A stretch of DNA of 64,000 bases from JACJWR01 sp964556255. Its GTDB lineage: Bacteria; Actinomycetota; Actinomycetes; S36-B12; UBA10799. This document shows positions 42,440-49,932 of this stretch, piece by piece. The notes below the pieces were generated by a model. It saw only the letters and a list, made by a program, of their open reading frames with translations. It ran no database searches and had not been told where the DNA came from. The position numbers and the translations under genes are program-made. Each line of letters starts with the position of its first letter. The first letter of the stretch is position 1. Where the stretch lies: assembly GCA_964556255.1 (NCBI GenBank), contig CAZKVQ010000003.1, forward strand, positions 1 to 64,000, in the 5' to 3' direction.

Positions 42440-42976
42440 ATGACCGATGCCCGACTCGAAGCTCTCGACTTCGACGAACTCGCGCGCACCGTCGACGAGT
42501 TGCGCGAGAAGGTGCAGCATCAGGATCCGGCGGTCGAGGCCCTGCTGTCGGACACGCTTAGCGCGATCACCGAGTTCAACCGCCGCGGGCTGGTGGAACT
42601 CGTCCAGCTCCTGCGCGAGGATGCCCGCGGCGGCGAGTTGCTGTACGCAGCCGTCGACCAACCGGCGGTGATGGCACTGTTCGTCTCCCACGGACTGATC
42701 CGGACAGATCGCACCTTGGACGTGTTGCGGGTCGTCGAACAGATCCGGCCGTATCTCGTGACAAGTTCCATCGAGATGTCGGTAGACGAGGTGCGGGACG
42801 ACGTCGCCTACGTCAGCTTCGGTACTGGCTGCTCCGCGCCGTCTCAGGAGGCCAAGGACGAGATCAAGGGTGTCATGATGCAGAGGGTGCCGGGGCTCCG
42901 CGCGGTGGAGGAGGTCGCCGTCGAATCTGGCCCGACCTTCATCGCCGTGGACTCGCTGCGTGTCGGCCCTTCGTGA
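42440..42976 (+). CDS. Nfu-like protein with incomplete cluster-binding motif
   Basis: 178-aa protein. The C-terminal part (about 105-175) resembles the NifU C-terminal (Nfu) domain: IRPYLVTSSIEMSVDEVRDD, YVSFGTGCSAPSQEAKDEIK and VPGLRAVEEV. Nfu domains bind Fe-S clusters through CxxC; here only the first Cys remains (GCSAP, with Pro where the second would be), so ordinary scaffold activity is doubtful. The N half is helical and unrelated. The GGAG at the right distance supports the ATG. Its stop overlaps the NHL gene start (GTGA). It may help cluster loading of HucS in a modified way. Confidence 0.75.
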   Translation: MTDARLEALDFDELARTVDELREKVQHQDPAVEALLSDTLSAITEFNRRGLVELVQLLREDARGGELLYAAVDQPAVMALFVSHGLIRTDRTLDVLRVVEQIRPYLVTSSIEMSVDEVRDDVAYVSFGTGCSAPSQEAKDEIKGVMMQRVPGLRAVEEVAVESGPTFIAVDSLRVGPS

Positions 42977-44106
42977 CTGCAGCATGGTCGGCTGACGGCA
43001 CGGGGGCCCGGCCAGTACTTCGACTGGGCGCCGCATCCCCGGGAGGTCTGGTGCTGCCGTCCGCCCAGCCGACGGCCTCCCAGATGTACGCCCCGCGCGG
43101 TGTCTGGACCGACGGCGAGCGGGTCGTGGTCGCGGACACCGGCAATCATCGGGTACTCATCTGGCACAGCATGCCGACCGCCGACGGTGCGCCGGCGGAC
43201 GTTGTCATCGGTCAGCCCGACTTCTCCTCGGAGGGACCCGCAGCGGCCTGTGGGGATACCGAACGGGGGTTGAACCTCCCGACCGGGGTCGCTGTGCTCG
43301 ACGGTGACCTGGTCGTGGCAGATGCCTGGCACCACCGACTGCTGGCCTATCGCGGCATTCCGGAGGAGAACTTCGCGGCCCCGGTGCGCATCCTCGGTCA
43401 AGAGGATCCACACGCGGTTGAACCCAACCGCGGTGGGGAGCCGTCGTTGCAGACCTTGTACTGGCCATTCGGGTTCGCGGTCGTTGCGGGCAATTTCTGG
43501 GTCGCCGACACCGGCAACCGCCGCGTGCTGGGATGGTTCGGCGCCGACTTCCCCGACATCGATCGACCCGCCGACATCTTGCTCGGGCAGGACTCGGCCG
43601 ATGCACGCGCAGACAATCGGGGCGGCACCGCGGCGGACAGTTTTCGTTGGCCGCACGCTGTGGCCGGTGATGCCCGCACCCTCTACGTCGCCGACGCCGG
43701 AGATCACCGGGTGCTCGGGTGGAGTCCGCCGCCGTTGGCGGATGCGCCTGCCAGCCTGGTGTTGGGACAGGCGGGTATGTCTGTCACCGACGAGTTCAAG
43801 AACCGCCCGCAGGGTGCCGAGCGCCTGCGGTTCCCCTACGCGGTGGTCTCCGACGATGAGCGCTTGCTGGTCGCGGACACGTCCAACAACAGGATCCTGA
43901 TATGGCACGACCTGCCCCGCACCGCCGATGTGCCGCTGCCTGACACGGTGCTGGCCCAACCGGACATGGACGCCAACGGTGAGAACCGTTGGACCGCGGT
44001 GGCCGATGACACGTTGTGTTGGCCCTACGGACTGAGCTTGGCAGGGGATCTGCTCGCGGTTGCCGATTCCGGGAACAACAGGGTGATGTTCTGGCGGGTC
44101 GACTGA
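42973..44106 (+). CDS. NHL-repeat beta-propeller in the hydrogenase locus
   Basis: 377-aa soluble protein without signal peptide. Six NHL repeats can be read by their VAD(T/A/S) closing strand: VADTGNHRVLIWHS, VADAWHHRLLAYRG, VADTGNRRVLGWFG, VADAGDHRVLGWSP, VADTSNNRILIWHD and VADSGNNRVMFWRV. They should fold into a six-bladed propeller, an all-beta platform for protein contacts. The GTG start overlaps the stop of the Nfu-like gene. Being cytosolic and encoded among maturation genes, it probably acts in assembly or in linking the enzyme to a partner; no direct evidence. Confidence 0.85.
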   Translation: MTAAWSADGTGARPVLRLGAASPGGLVLPSAQPTASQMYAPRGVWTDGERVVVADTGNHRVLIWHSMPTADGAPADVVIGQPDFSSEGPAAACGDTERGLNLPTGVAVLDGDLVVADAWHHRLLAYRGIPEENFAAPVRILGQEDPHAVEPNRGGEPSLQTLYWPFGFAVVAGNFWVADTGNRRVLGWFGADFPDIDRPADILLGQDSADARADNRGGTAADSFRWPHAVAGDARTLYVADAGDHRVLGWSPPPLADAPASLVLGQAGMSVTDEFKNRPQGAERLRFPYAVVSDDERLLVADTSNNRILIWHDLPRTADVPLPDTVLAQPDMDANGENRWTAVADDTLCWPYGLSLAGDLLAVADSGNNRVMFWRVD

Positions 44107-44168
44107 GGTCGGCCGGTCCCGAGCCCGGTCGGCTGCGGTGTTCCGCTCGATCAGGTCGCCTGGATTGG

Positions 44169-44174
44169 TAGCGT
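44169..44174 (+). promoter_or_regulatory. -10 box TAGCGT, internal promoter before hypF
   Basis: TAGCGT ends 7 nt before the hypF ATG at 44182, with no Shine-Dalgarno sequence between. hypFCDE may therefore also be transcribed from a separate leaderless promoter. Confidence 0.5.
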
Positions 44175-44181
44175 CCCGATC

Positions 44182-46458
44182 ATGGACCGACCGATGACGC
44201 GCCGAGCGGTGCGAGTCACCGGAACCGTCCAAGGGGTGGGATTCCGACCTTACGTGTTCGGACTCGCGACGAGCCTCGGACTGTCAGGCTTTGTCGGTAA
44301 CGATGCGGGCGGGGTCTTCATCGAGCTGCAGGGCCCTCCGACTGCCATCGAGCGCTTCCTGTCCCGACTCGTTGCGGAGGCACCGCCGATGGCGGCGGTG
44401 GACGCGGTGACCGCTGACGAACTACCCGTACTCGTGGGAGAGTCCCGGTTCGACATCGTCGCCAGTGCGCAGACTGCGGGCGCCACATCCATCCCGCCGG
44501 ACACGGCGGTGTGCACGGACTGCCTACGCGAACTGCGTGACCCCACCGATCGTCGGTTCGGCTATGCCTTCATCGGCTGCACCAACTGCGGCCCTCGCTA
44601 CACGATCACCACCGGGTTGCCGTACGACAGGGTGAATACGACGATGTCGGCGTTCGAGTTGTGCCCGCCCTGCAGGCGCGAGTACGAGGACCCCAACAGC
44701 CGGCGCTTCCATGCCCAACCGACGGCTTGTGCGAACTGCGGTCCCCGGCTGTCCATGCCGGTCGCCGAGGTGGTCGCCGCACTCCGAGGTGGGCTCGTCG
44801 TGGCGATCAAAGGTGTTGGTGGTTACCACCTCGCGTGCGACGCAGAAGACTCGTCGGCAACCTCGGCGTTGCGGAACCGCAAGGCCCGCGGTGCGAAACC
44901 ATTCGCGGTGATGGTGGCGGATCTCGACGTCGCCCGCGATATCGCGGAGGTGACCGAGGACGACGCGTCGTTGCTCAGCTCCGCCGCGCGGCCAATAGTG
45001 GTTCTTCGGGCGAGGGACGAGTCGCTCAGCGGGTACGTCGCGCCCGGAACCGACACCCTCGGTGTCATGTTGCCGTACGCGCCACTGCATTCCCTGCTCT
45101 TCGATGCCGGTGCTCCGCGCGTGCTGGTGATGACCAGCGGCAACCTGAGCGACGAGCCGATCTGCACCGAGCCGGATGAGGCCGAACAACGGCTGTCCGG
45201 AATCGCCGATGTGTTCTGCCACCACGATCGACCCATCCACGTGGCCTGCGACGACTCGGTCGTCCGGGTGGCGGCAGGTCAACGACTACCGGTGCGGCGC
45301 AGTCGCGGATTCGCCCCACTGCCGGTGCGTCTCGTGCAGAACTCAAGGCCGTTGCTCGCGGTCGGGGGAGAACTGAAGACCACACTGTGCGTCGCCCAGG
45401 GGCCCCACGCCTGGCTGAGTCAGCACGTCGGTGACACGGTCAACCTCGAGACCCTCGCGATGCTCGCGAGAACCGCTGACACGCTACTGGATCTGCAGCG
45501 GGTCGATCCGGACGCTGTGGTGAGCGACGCGCATCCGGACTACCTGTCGACAGCATGGGCGTCACGCCGAGCCGAGTCGACGGGCGTCCACCACGTGACC
45601 GTGCAACACCATCAGGCGCATTTCGCGTCGCTGCTGACGGAACACCAGGTGCCGCCGGGTGAGCCGGTGCTCGGTTTCATCTTCGACGGCACCGGCTACG
45701 GCACGGACGGCACCATCTGGGGCGGCGAGATTCTGCTGGGCTCCTACTCCGGGGTGCGCCGCATCGGACACCTGCGTCCGATATCGCTGCCTGGCGGGGA
45801 TGCCGCAACCCGCCACCCCGGGCGAACGGCACTGGCGCACCTGCACGCCGCCGGACTGAGTTGGGACCCCGACCTGGCCAGTGTCACCGCGATGGCGCCG
45901 AACGAGATCGCCCTGCTCAGACAGATGCTGCGCTCCGGCTCTCATTGCACCCCGACAACGAGTGTGGGGAGACTTTTCGACGCGGTCTCATCGCTGCTCG
46001 GTGTCTGCCAGGACGTCGATTACGAGGCCCAGGCAGCCATCGAACTCGAGGCCCGCGCGATGGGGGCTACCGGTCAGCACGCCTGGACTCCGGATGTTGG
46101 GTTCGAGGGGGACGTTGTGATCATCGACCCGAGTACCTGGTTGTCCGCGGCGATAGCGGATCGCCGCGCCGGAGTCCCGTTGCCGCAATCGGCCCGTGGT
46201 TTTCATCTGGGTGTCGCCGCGGCAGTGGCCCGGGCGGCCGAACTTGTGGCCACGCGGTTCGAATTCCGGCGAGTTGGTCTGTCCGGCGGGGTCTTCGCCA
46301 ACACCGTTTTGTCGTCTGCTTGTCAGAACGTCTTGGGCAGGGCAGGCTTGGACGTGCTCACGCACCGCGTGGTGCCGCCAAACGACGGTGGCTTGGCGCT
46401 CGGCCAAGTCGCGGTCGCGGCTGCCGGCGGCGCTGCCGAATCGGTTCGACGACGCTAG
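44182..46458 (+). CDS. hypF: Carbamoyltransferase HypF
   Basis: 758-aa enzyme, the normal length, that turns carbamoyl phosphate and ATP into a carbamoyl group and passes it to HypE for making the CN ligands of the active site. Domains in order: acylphosphatase (TGTVQGVGFRPYVFGLA, about 8-90), two zinc-finger motifs (CTDCLREL with CTNCGPRY; CPPCRREY with CANCGPRL, about 112-190), a YrdC-like domain (about 200-385), and a Kae1-like carbamoyltransferase domain with HHQAHFASLL and FDGTGYGTDGTIWGGE. All key motifs look intact. It starts the last sub-block of the locus with 75 nt before it and its own -10-like box. Confidence 0.96.
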   Translation: MDRPMTRRAVRVTGTVQGVGFRPYVFGLATSLGLSGFVGNDAGGVFIELQGPPTAIERFLSRLVAEAPPMAAVDAVTADELPVLVGESRFDIVASAQTAGATSIPPDTAVCTDCLRELRDPTDRRFGYAFIGCTNCGPRYTITTGLPYDRVNTTMSAFELCPPCRREYEDPNSRRFHAQPTACANCGPRLSMPVAEVVAALRGGLVVAIKGVGGYHLACDAEDSSATSALRNRKARGAKPFAVMVADLDVARDIAEVTEDDASLLSSAARPIVVLRARDESLSGYVAPGTDTLGVMLPYAPLHSLLFDAGAPRVLVMTSGNLSDEPICTEPDEAEQRLSGIADVFCHHDRPIHVACDDSVVRVAAGQRLPVRRSRGFAPLPVRLVQNSRPLLAVGGELKTTLCVAQGPHAWLSQHVGDTVNLETLAMLARTADTLLDLQRVDPDAVVSDAHPDYLSTAWASRRAESTGVHHVTVQHHQAHFASLLTEHQVPPGEPVLGFIFDGTGYGTDGTIWGGEILLGSYSGVRRIGHLRPISLPGGDAATRHPGRTALAHLHAAGLSWDPDLASVTAMAPNEIALLRQMLRSGSHCTPTTSVGRLFDAVSSLLGVCQDVDYEAQAAIELEARAMGATGQHAWTPDVGFEGDVVIIDPSTWLSAAIADRRAGVPLPQSARGFHLGVAAAVARAAELVATRFEFRRVGLSGGVFANTVLSSACQNVLGRAGLDVLTHRVVPPNDGGLALGQVAVAAAGGAAESVRRR

Positions 46459-46470
46459 GAGTCAATGCGC

Positions 46471-46731
46471 ATGTGCCTCGGAGTGCCCGGCAGGGTGGAG
46501 AAGGTGTGGGACGCCGAGGGCACCCGCATGGCCAGCGTGGATTTCGGCGGGGTGAGCAAGGAGGTGTGCCTGGCCTACGTACCCGACGTGGTGGTCGGCG
46601 ACTACACCATCGTCCACGTCGGTTTCGCCTTGACGAAACTCGACGAGAAGTCTGCTCTGGAGACCCTGGAGCTGTTCCGCTCCGTTGGGCTGTTGGACGA
46701 GGAACTCGGACTCACGGTGGACCCTCGGTGA
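46471..46731 (+). CDS. hypC: Hydrogenase chaperone HypC
   Basis: 86-aa chaperone that holds the Fe(CN)2CO unit with HypD and brings it to the large subunit. The N terminus MCLGVPGRV carries the essential Cys2, exposed when Met is removed. The second of two ATGs (46471) is chosen: it puts Cys at position 2 and has TAGGAG about 9 nt upstream, while the first (46465) would bury it as MRMC. The mid-domain VDFGGVSKEVCLAYVPDV and the beta-barrel end are typical. It lies 12 nt after hypF and 10 nt before hypD. Confidence 0.93.
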   Translation: MCLGVPGRVEKVWDAEGTRMASVDFGGVSKEVCLAYVPDVVVGDYTIVHVGFALTKLDEKSALETLELFRSVGLLDEELGLTVDPR

Positions 46732-46741
46732 GGTTCCCGGG

Positions 46742-47845
46742 ATGAAGTATCTGGAGGAGTTCGGCGACCCGGAACTGGCTGGGCGACTGCTTGACGACAT
46801 ACGCGCAACCGTCACCCGGCCGTGGGCGATCATGGAGGTCTGCGGCGGTCAGACCCACACCATCATCCGCAACGGGATCGATCAACTGCTTCCCGAGGGC
46901 GTCGAACTGATCCACGGTCCCGGATGCCCGGTCTGCGTCACGCCGTTGGAGACCATCGACCGGGCGCTGGCCATCGCGGCGCTGCCGGACGTCATCTTCT
47001 GTTCGTTCGGAGACATGATCAGGGTCCCGGGTTCCAGCGACGATCTGTTGGCGATCAAGAGCCGCGGGGGCGATGTCCGGGTGGTCTACTCGCCGCTCGA
47101 TGCGGTGCGGATCGCCCTGGAGAATCCTGACAAGCAGGTGGTCTTCTTCGGGATCGGATTCGAGACCACCGCACCGGCGAATGCCATGACGGTGCAACTC
47201 GCTAAGCGCCAGGGGATCAACAACTTCTCGCTGCTGGTGTCGCACGTGCTGGTACCCCCGGCGATCACCGCGATCATGGAGTCCCCCTCCCGTCGGGTGC
47301 AGGGATTCCTCGCGGCCGGGCATGTCTGCACTGTGATGGGTCTCTCGCAGTACCAACCGCTGGTGGACGCCTATCGGGTGCCGATCGTAGTGACGGGCTT
47401 TGAACCGCTGGACGTCCTGGAGGGCATCCGTCGCACCCTCACCCAACTCGAGCAGGGGCGGGCCGCATTGGACAACGCCTACCCGCGGGCGGTGTCCGCG
47501 CAGGGCAACGCGGTGGCGCAAGAGGTCGTGGCGGACGTCTTCGAGACCTGCGACCGAGCATGGCGCGGGATCGGGATGATCCCGCAGTCCGGTTGGCGGT
47601 TGTCACCCCGCTACTCGGAATTCGACGCCGAACAACGCTTCGACGTCGCGGGTATCCACACCGAGGAGTCGGGCCTCTGCCGCTCGGGTGAGGTTCTGCA
47701 GGGACTCATCAAGCCCTACGAGTGCGCGGCCTTCGGCAAGGAGTGCACACCTCGGATGCCGTTGGGAGCGCCGATGGTGTCGACCGAGGGTGCTTGTGCC
47801 GCCTACTACCAGTTCCGTCGACTCGACGCTCCGGCCGTGTCATGA
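46742..47845 (+). CDS. hypD: Hydrogenase maturation protein HypD
   Basis: 367-aa Fe-S protein that, with HypC, is the scaffold on which iron receives two CN and one CO. The conserved motifs are EVCGGQTHTI, HGPGCPVCVTP (CxxC), GFETTAPANA and the C-terminal [4Fe-4S] region KECTPRMPLGAPMVSTEGACAAYY. All are present and in order. The ATG at 46742 follows the hypC stop by 10 nt. Its stop overlaps the hypE start (ATGA), so the two should be made together. Confidence 0.96.
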   Translation: MKYLEEFGDPELAGRLLDDIRATVTRPWAIMEVCGGQTHTIIRNGIDQLLPEGVELIHGPGCPVCVTPLETIDRALAIAALPDVIFCSFGDMIRVPGSSDDLLAIKSRGGDVRVVYSPLDAVRIALENPDKQVVFFGIGFETTAPANAMTVQLAKRQGINNFSLLVSHVLVPPAITAIMESPSRRVQGFLAAGHVCTVMGLSQYQPLVDAYRVPIVVTGFEPLDVLEGIRRTLTQLEQGRAALDNAYPRAVSAQGNAVAQEVVADVFETCDRAWRGIGMIPQSGWRLSPRYSEFDAEQRFDVAGIHTEESGLCRSGEVLQGLIKPYECAAFGKECTPRMPLGAPMVSTEGACAAYYQFRRLDAPAVS

Positions 47846-48912
47846 CCGAGCCGCTGGATCTGGAGAATTGGTCATGCCCACTCCCATTGCGCGATCAGCC
47901 CAATGTGGTGATGGGTCACGGTGGGGGCGGTCGGCTGTCCGCGGAGCTGATCGAGCATTTGTTCCTGCCAGCATTCGGCGGCACGGCGTTAGTCGACACC
48001 CTCACCCAGCTCGGGGATGCGGCGCTGTTGGATGTGGCTGGCGGACGGCTCGCGTTCACCACCGACTCCTACGTCGTGCGGCCGCGGTTCTTCCCCGGCG
48101 GTAACATCGGCGATCTCGCCGTCAATGGCACCGTGAATGACCTCGCAGTCAGCGGCGCTGTGCCGCTGGCCCTGTCCGTGGGCATGATCCTCGAGGAGGG
48201 GATGCCGTTGGACGAGTTGGGCGCGATCGCGGAGACGATGGGGCGCGCGGCGCGGGTCGCGGGGGTGTCGATCGTGACCGGCGACACCAAGGTCGTCGAT
48301 GCGGGGCACGGCGATGGTGTGTACATCAACACGGCGGGAATCGGCGTCGTGCCCGCCGGCGTGGACCTCGGTCCCCATCGGGTGCGTCCTGGCGACGCGG
48401 TACTTCTCTCCGGACCCATCGGCATGCACGGCGTGGCCGTGCTGAGCGTCCGCGATGGTTTGGAATTCGGCTCCGAGATCGTGACCGACAGCGCCGCGTT
48501 GGGGGGACTCGTGGCCGAGCTTCTCGCGGCCGCGCCCGGGGTTGCAATGATGCGGGACCCTACTCGGGGAGGGGTCGCCGCCACGTTGAACGAGGTCGCC
48601 AGCAGTAGCGGCTGCGGGATCGAGATCGTCGAACGTTCGGTCCCGGTGCCCGAGGACGTCCGCGCGGCCTGCGGTTTCCTGGGTCTGGACCCACTGCTCA
48701 TCGCGAACGAGGGGAAACTCGTGGCTTTCGTGCCGGCGGATGAGGCAGAAGCCGCCCTGCAGGCCCTGCGCGACCACCCCTTGGGAGCGGGAGCGGCCCG
48801 TATTGGAACGGTCGTCGAGGAGCACCCGCGGATGGTGGTGGCGAGAACGGGGATCGGTGGGACCCGTGTCGTGGATCTGCCGTTGGCCGAGCAATTACCG
48901 CGCATCTGTTGA
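47842..48912 (+). CDS. hypE: Hydrogenase maturation protein HypE
   Basis: 356-aa PurM-like enzyme that uses ATP to dehydrate the carbamoyl group on its C-terminal Cys to thiocyanate. The glycine-rich GHGGGGRLSAELIEHLF is near the N terminus, GDTKVVDAG and DPTRGGVAATLNE form the ATP site, and the chain ends PRIC, the exact C-terminal motif that carries the CN group. The ATG overlaps the hypD stop. A longer in-frame start reaches back into hypD and is rejected. It closes the hydrogenase locus. Confidence 0.96.
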   Translation: MTEPLDLENWSCPLPLRDQPNVVMGHGGGGRLSAELIEHLFLPAFGGTALVDTLTQLGDAALLDVAGGRLAFTTDSYVVRPRFFPGGNIGDLAVNGTVNDLAVSGAVPLALSVGMILEEGMPLDELGAIAETMGRAARVAGVSIVTGDTKVVDAGHGDGVYINTAGIGVVPAGVDLGPHRVRPGDAVLLSGPIGMHGVAVLSVRDGLEFGSEIVTDSAALGGLVAELLAAAPGVAMMRDPTRGGVAATLNEVASSSGCGIEIVERSVPVPEDVRAACGFLGLDPLLIANEGKLVAFVPADEAEAALQALRDHPLGAGAARIGTVVEEHPRMVVARTGIGGTRVVDLPLAEQLPRIC

Positions 48913-48951
48913 GGGCTCAGTCCCGCGACCGGGCCCCGCGGCTACCGTTGC

Positions 48952-48957
48952 TAGCCT
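48952..48957 (+). promoter_or_regulatory. -10 box TAGCCT of a leaderless transcript
   Basis: TAGCCT ends 6 nt before the ATG at 48964; no Shine-Dalgarno sequence between. The next gene is therefore probably not part of the hydrogenase operon. Confidence 0.55.
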
Positions 48958-48963
48958 CGTCGC

Positions 48964-49881
48964 ATGGCTGATGGGGTGCTGCTCAACAAGCTGCGCAAGG
49001 GTCGGGTCTGGCGCAAGATCGGTCAGGAGAGACTCACCGAACCCCTCTCCTTGAACCTCGCATCACTTCTCGTGTGGGGTTTCGGAAGCTACCGGCAGAA
49101 GATCTCATGGGACCTGGTGGTGCGCCAGCCATATGCCTACGGCGTCCTCAAGGCCGCTGACCTGGCCAAAGCCCAAGGGTGCGATTCGGTCACGCTGATC
49201 GAGTTCGGCGTGGCGTCCGGGTTCGGCCTGGTCAACATGGCACGCATCGCATCACGGGTGACAGAAGAAACGGGCGTGCGCTGCGAGATCCACGGTTTCG
49301 ACACGGGCACCGGGATGCCGCCGCCGCTGGACTTCCGCGATCACCCCGACCTCTACCAGGACGGAGACTTCGCCGCCGATGTTGCGGGTTTGCGCGAGGT
49401 CCTGCCGGCCAACGTCACCCTGCACCTCGGCGAACTGCGAGACACTGTGCCAGCCTTCGTCGAGTCCCTTTCCGCCACATCGCCGGTGGGGTTCGTCGCT
49501 CTCGATGTCGACTACTACTCCTCAACCCGGGACGCCCTCCAGGTCTTCGCCGGGGACGCCGCCGGTCTGCTGCCCAGGGTCGTGGTGTACGCCGACGACA
49601 TTGCGCTGGAGGCCCATAACTCCGCGGCGGGCGAGACTCTGGCGATCGCGGAGTTCAACGCAGTACATCCGATGCGGCGCTTGGAGTTTCACCGCTTCTT
49701 CGAGGACACGCGGATCTTCCGTCGGGCGCAGTGGGTTCGGCAGATGATGTTCCTGCATGTCATGGACCACCCCGCCAGACAGGTCCGAGAAGCCTCGCAG
49801 GTGAAGCGGTACGTCGAGAATCCCTATCTGAGGCAGGAGTCTCGCTCAGAAAACTTCCATTCGCTTTCGGACACCACCTGA
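48964..49881 (+). CDS. Class I SAM-dependent methyltransferase-like protein
   Basis: 305-aa soluble protein with a Rossmann core: motif I LIEFGVASGFGLVNMARI, then IHGFDTGTGMP, LHLGELRDTVP and VALDVDYYSSTRDAL. This pattern resembles methyltransferases acting on sugars or small molecules. The usual GxGxG loop reads GVASGFG. The substrate is unknown. It stands alone after hypE behind a leaderless promoter and converges on a secreted hydrolase (51 nt between). Confidence 0.75.
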   Translation: MADGVLLNKLRKGRVWRKIGQERLTEPLSLNLASLLVWGFGSYRQKISWDLVVRQPYAYGVLKAADLAKAQGCDSVTLIEFGVASGFGLVNMARIASRVTEETGVRCEIHGFDTGTGMPPPLDFRDHPDLYQDGDFAADVAGLREVLPANVTLHLGELRDTVPAFVESLSATSPVGFVALDVDYYSSTRDALQVFAGDAAGLLPRVVVYADDIALEAHNSAAGETLAIAEFNAVHPMRRLEFHRFFEDTRIFRRAQWVRQMMFLHVMDHPARQVREASQVKRYVENPYLRQESRSENFHSLSDTT

Positions 49882-49932
49882 CCGGTCCACTGTTTTCGTG
49901 GCGCGTGCCTTCCGAGGCCGCGTGCTGAACCT

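Noticed and set aside
46465..46470. First ATG of hypC
   Set aside because: It would give MRMC and bury the essential Cys2; the ATG at 46471 has the better ribosome-site spacing.
36531..48912. Group 1h (actinobacterial Hhy-type) hydrogenase as an alternative class
   Set aside because: The Cys set of the small subunit, the L2 tail and the accessory genes (TPR, NHL, DUF1641) fit group 2a better, but a tree was not run.
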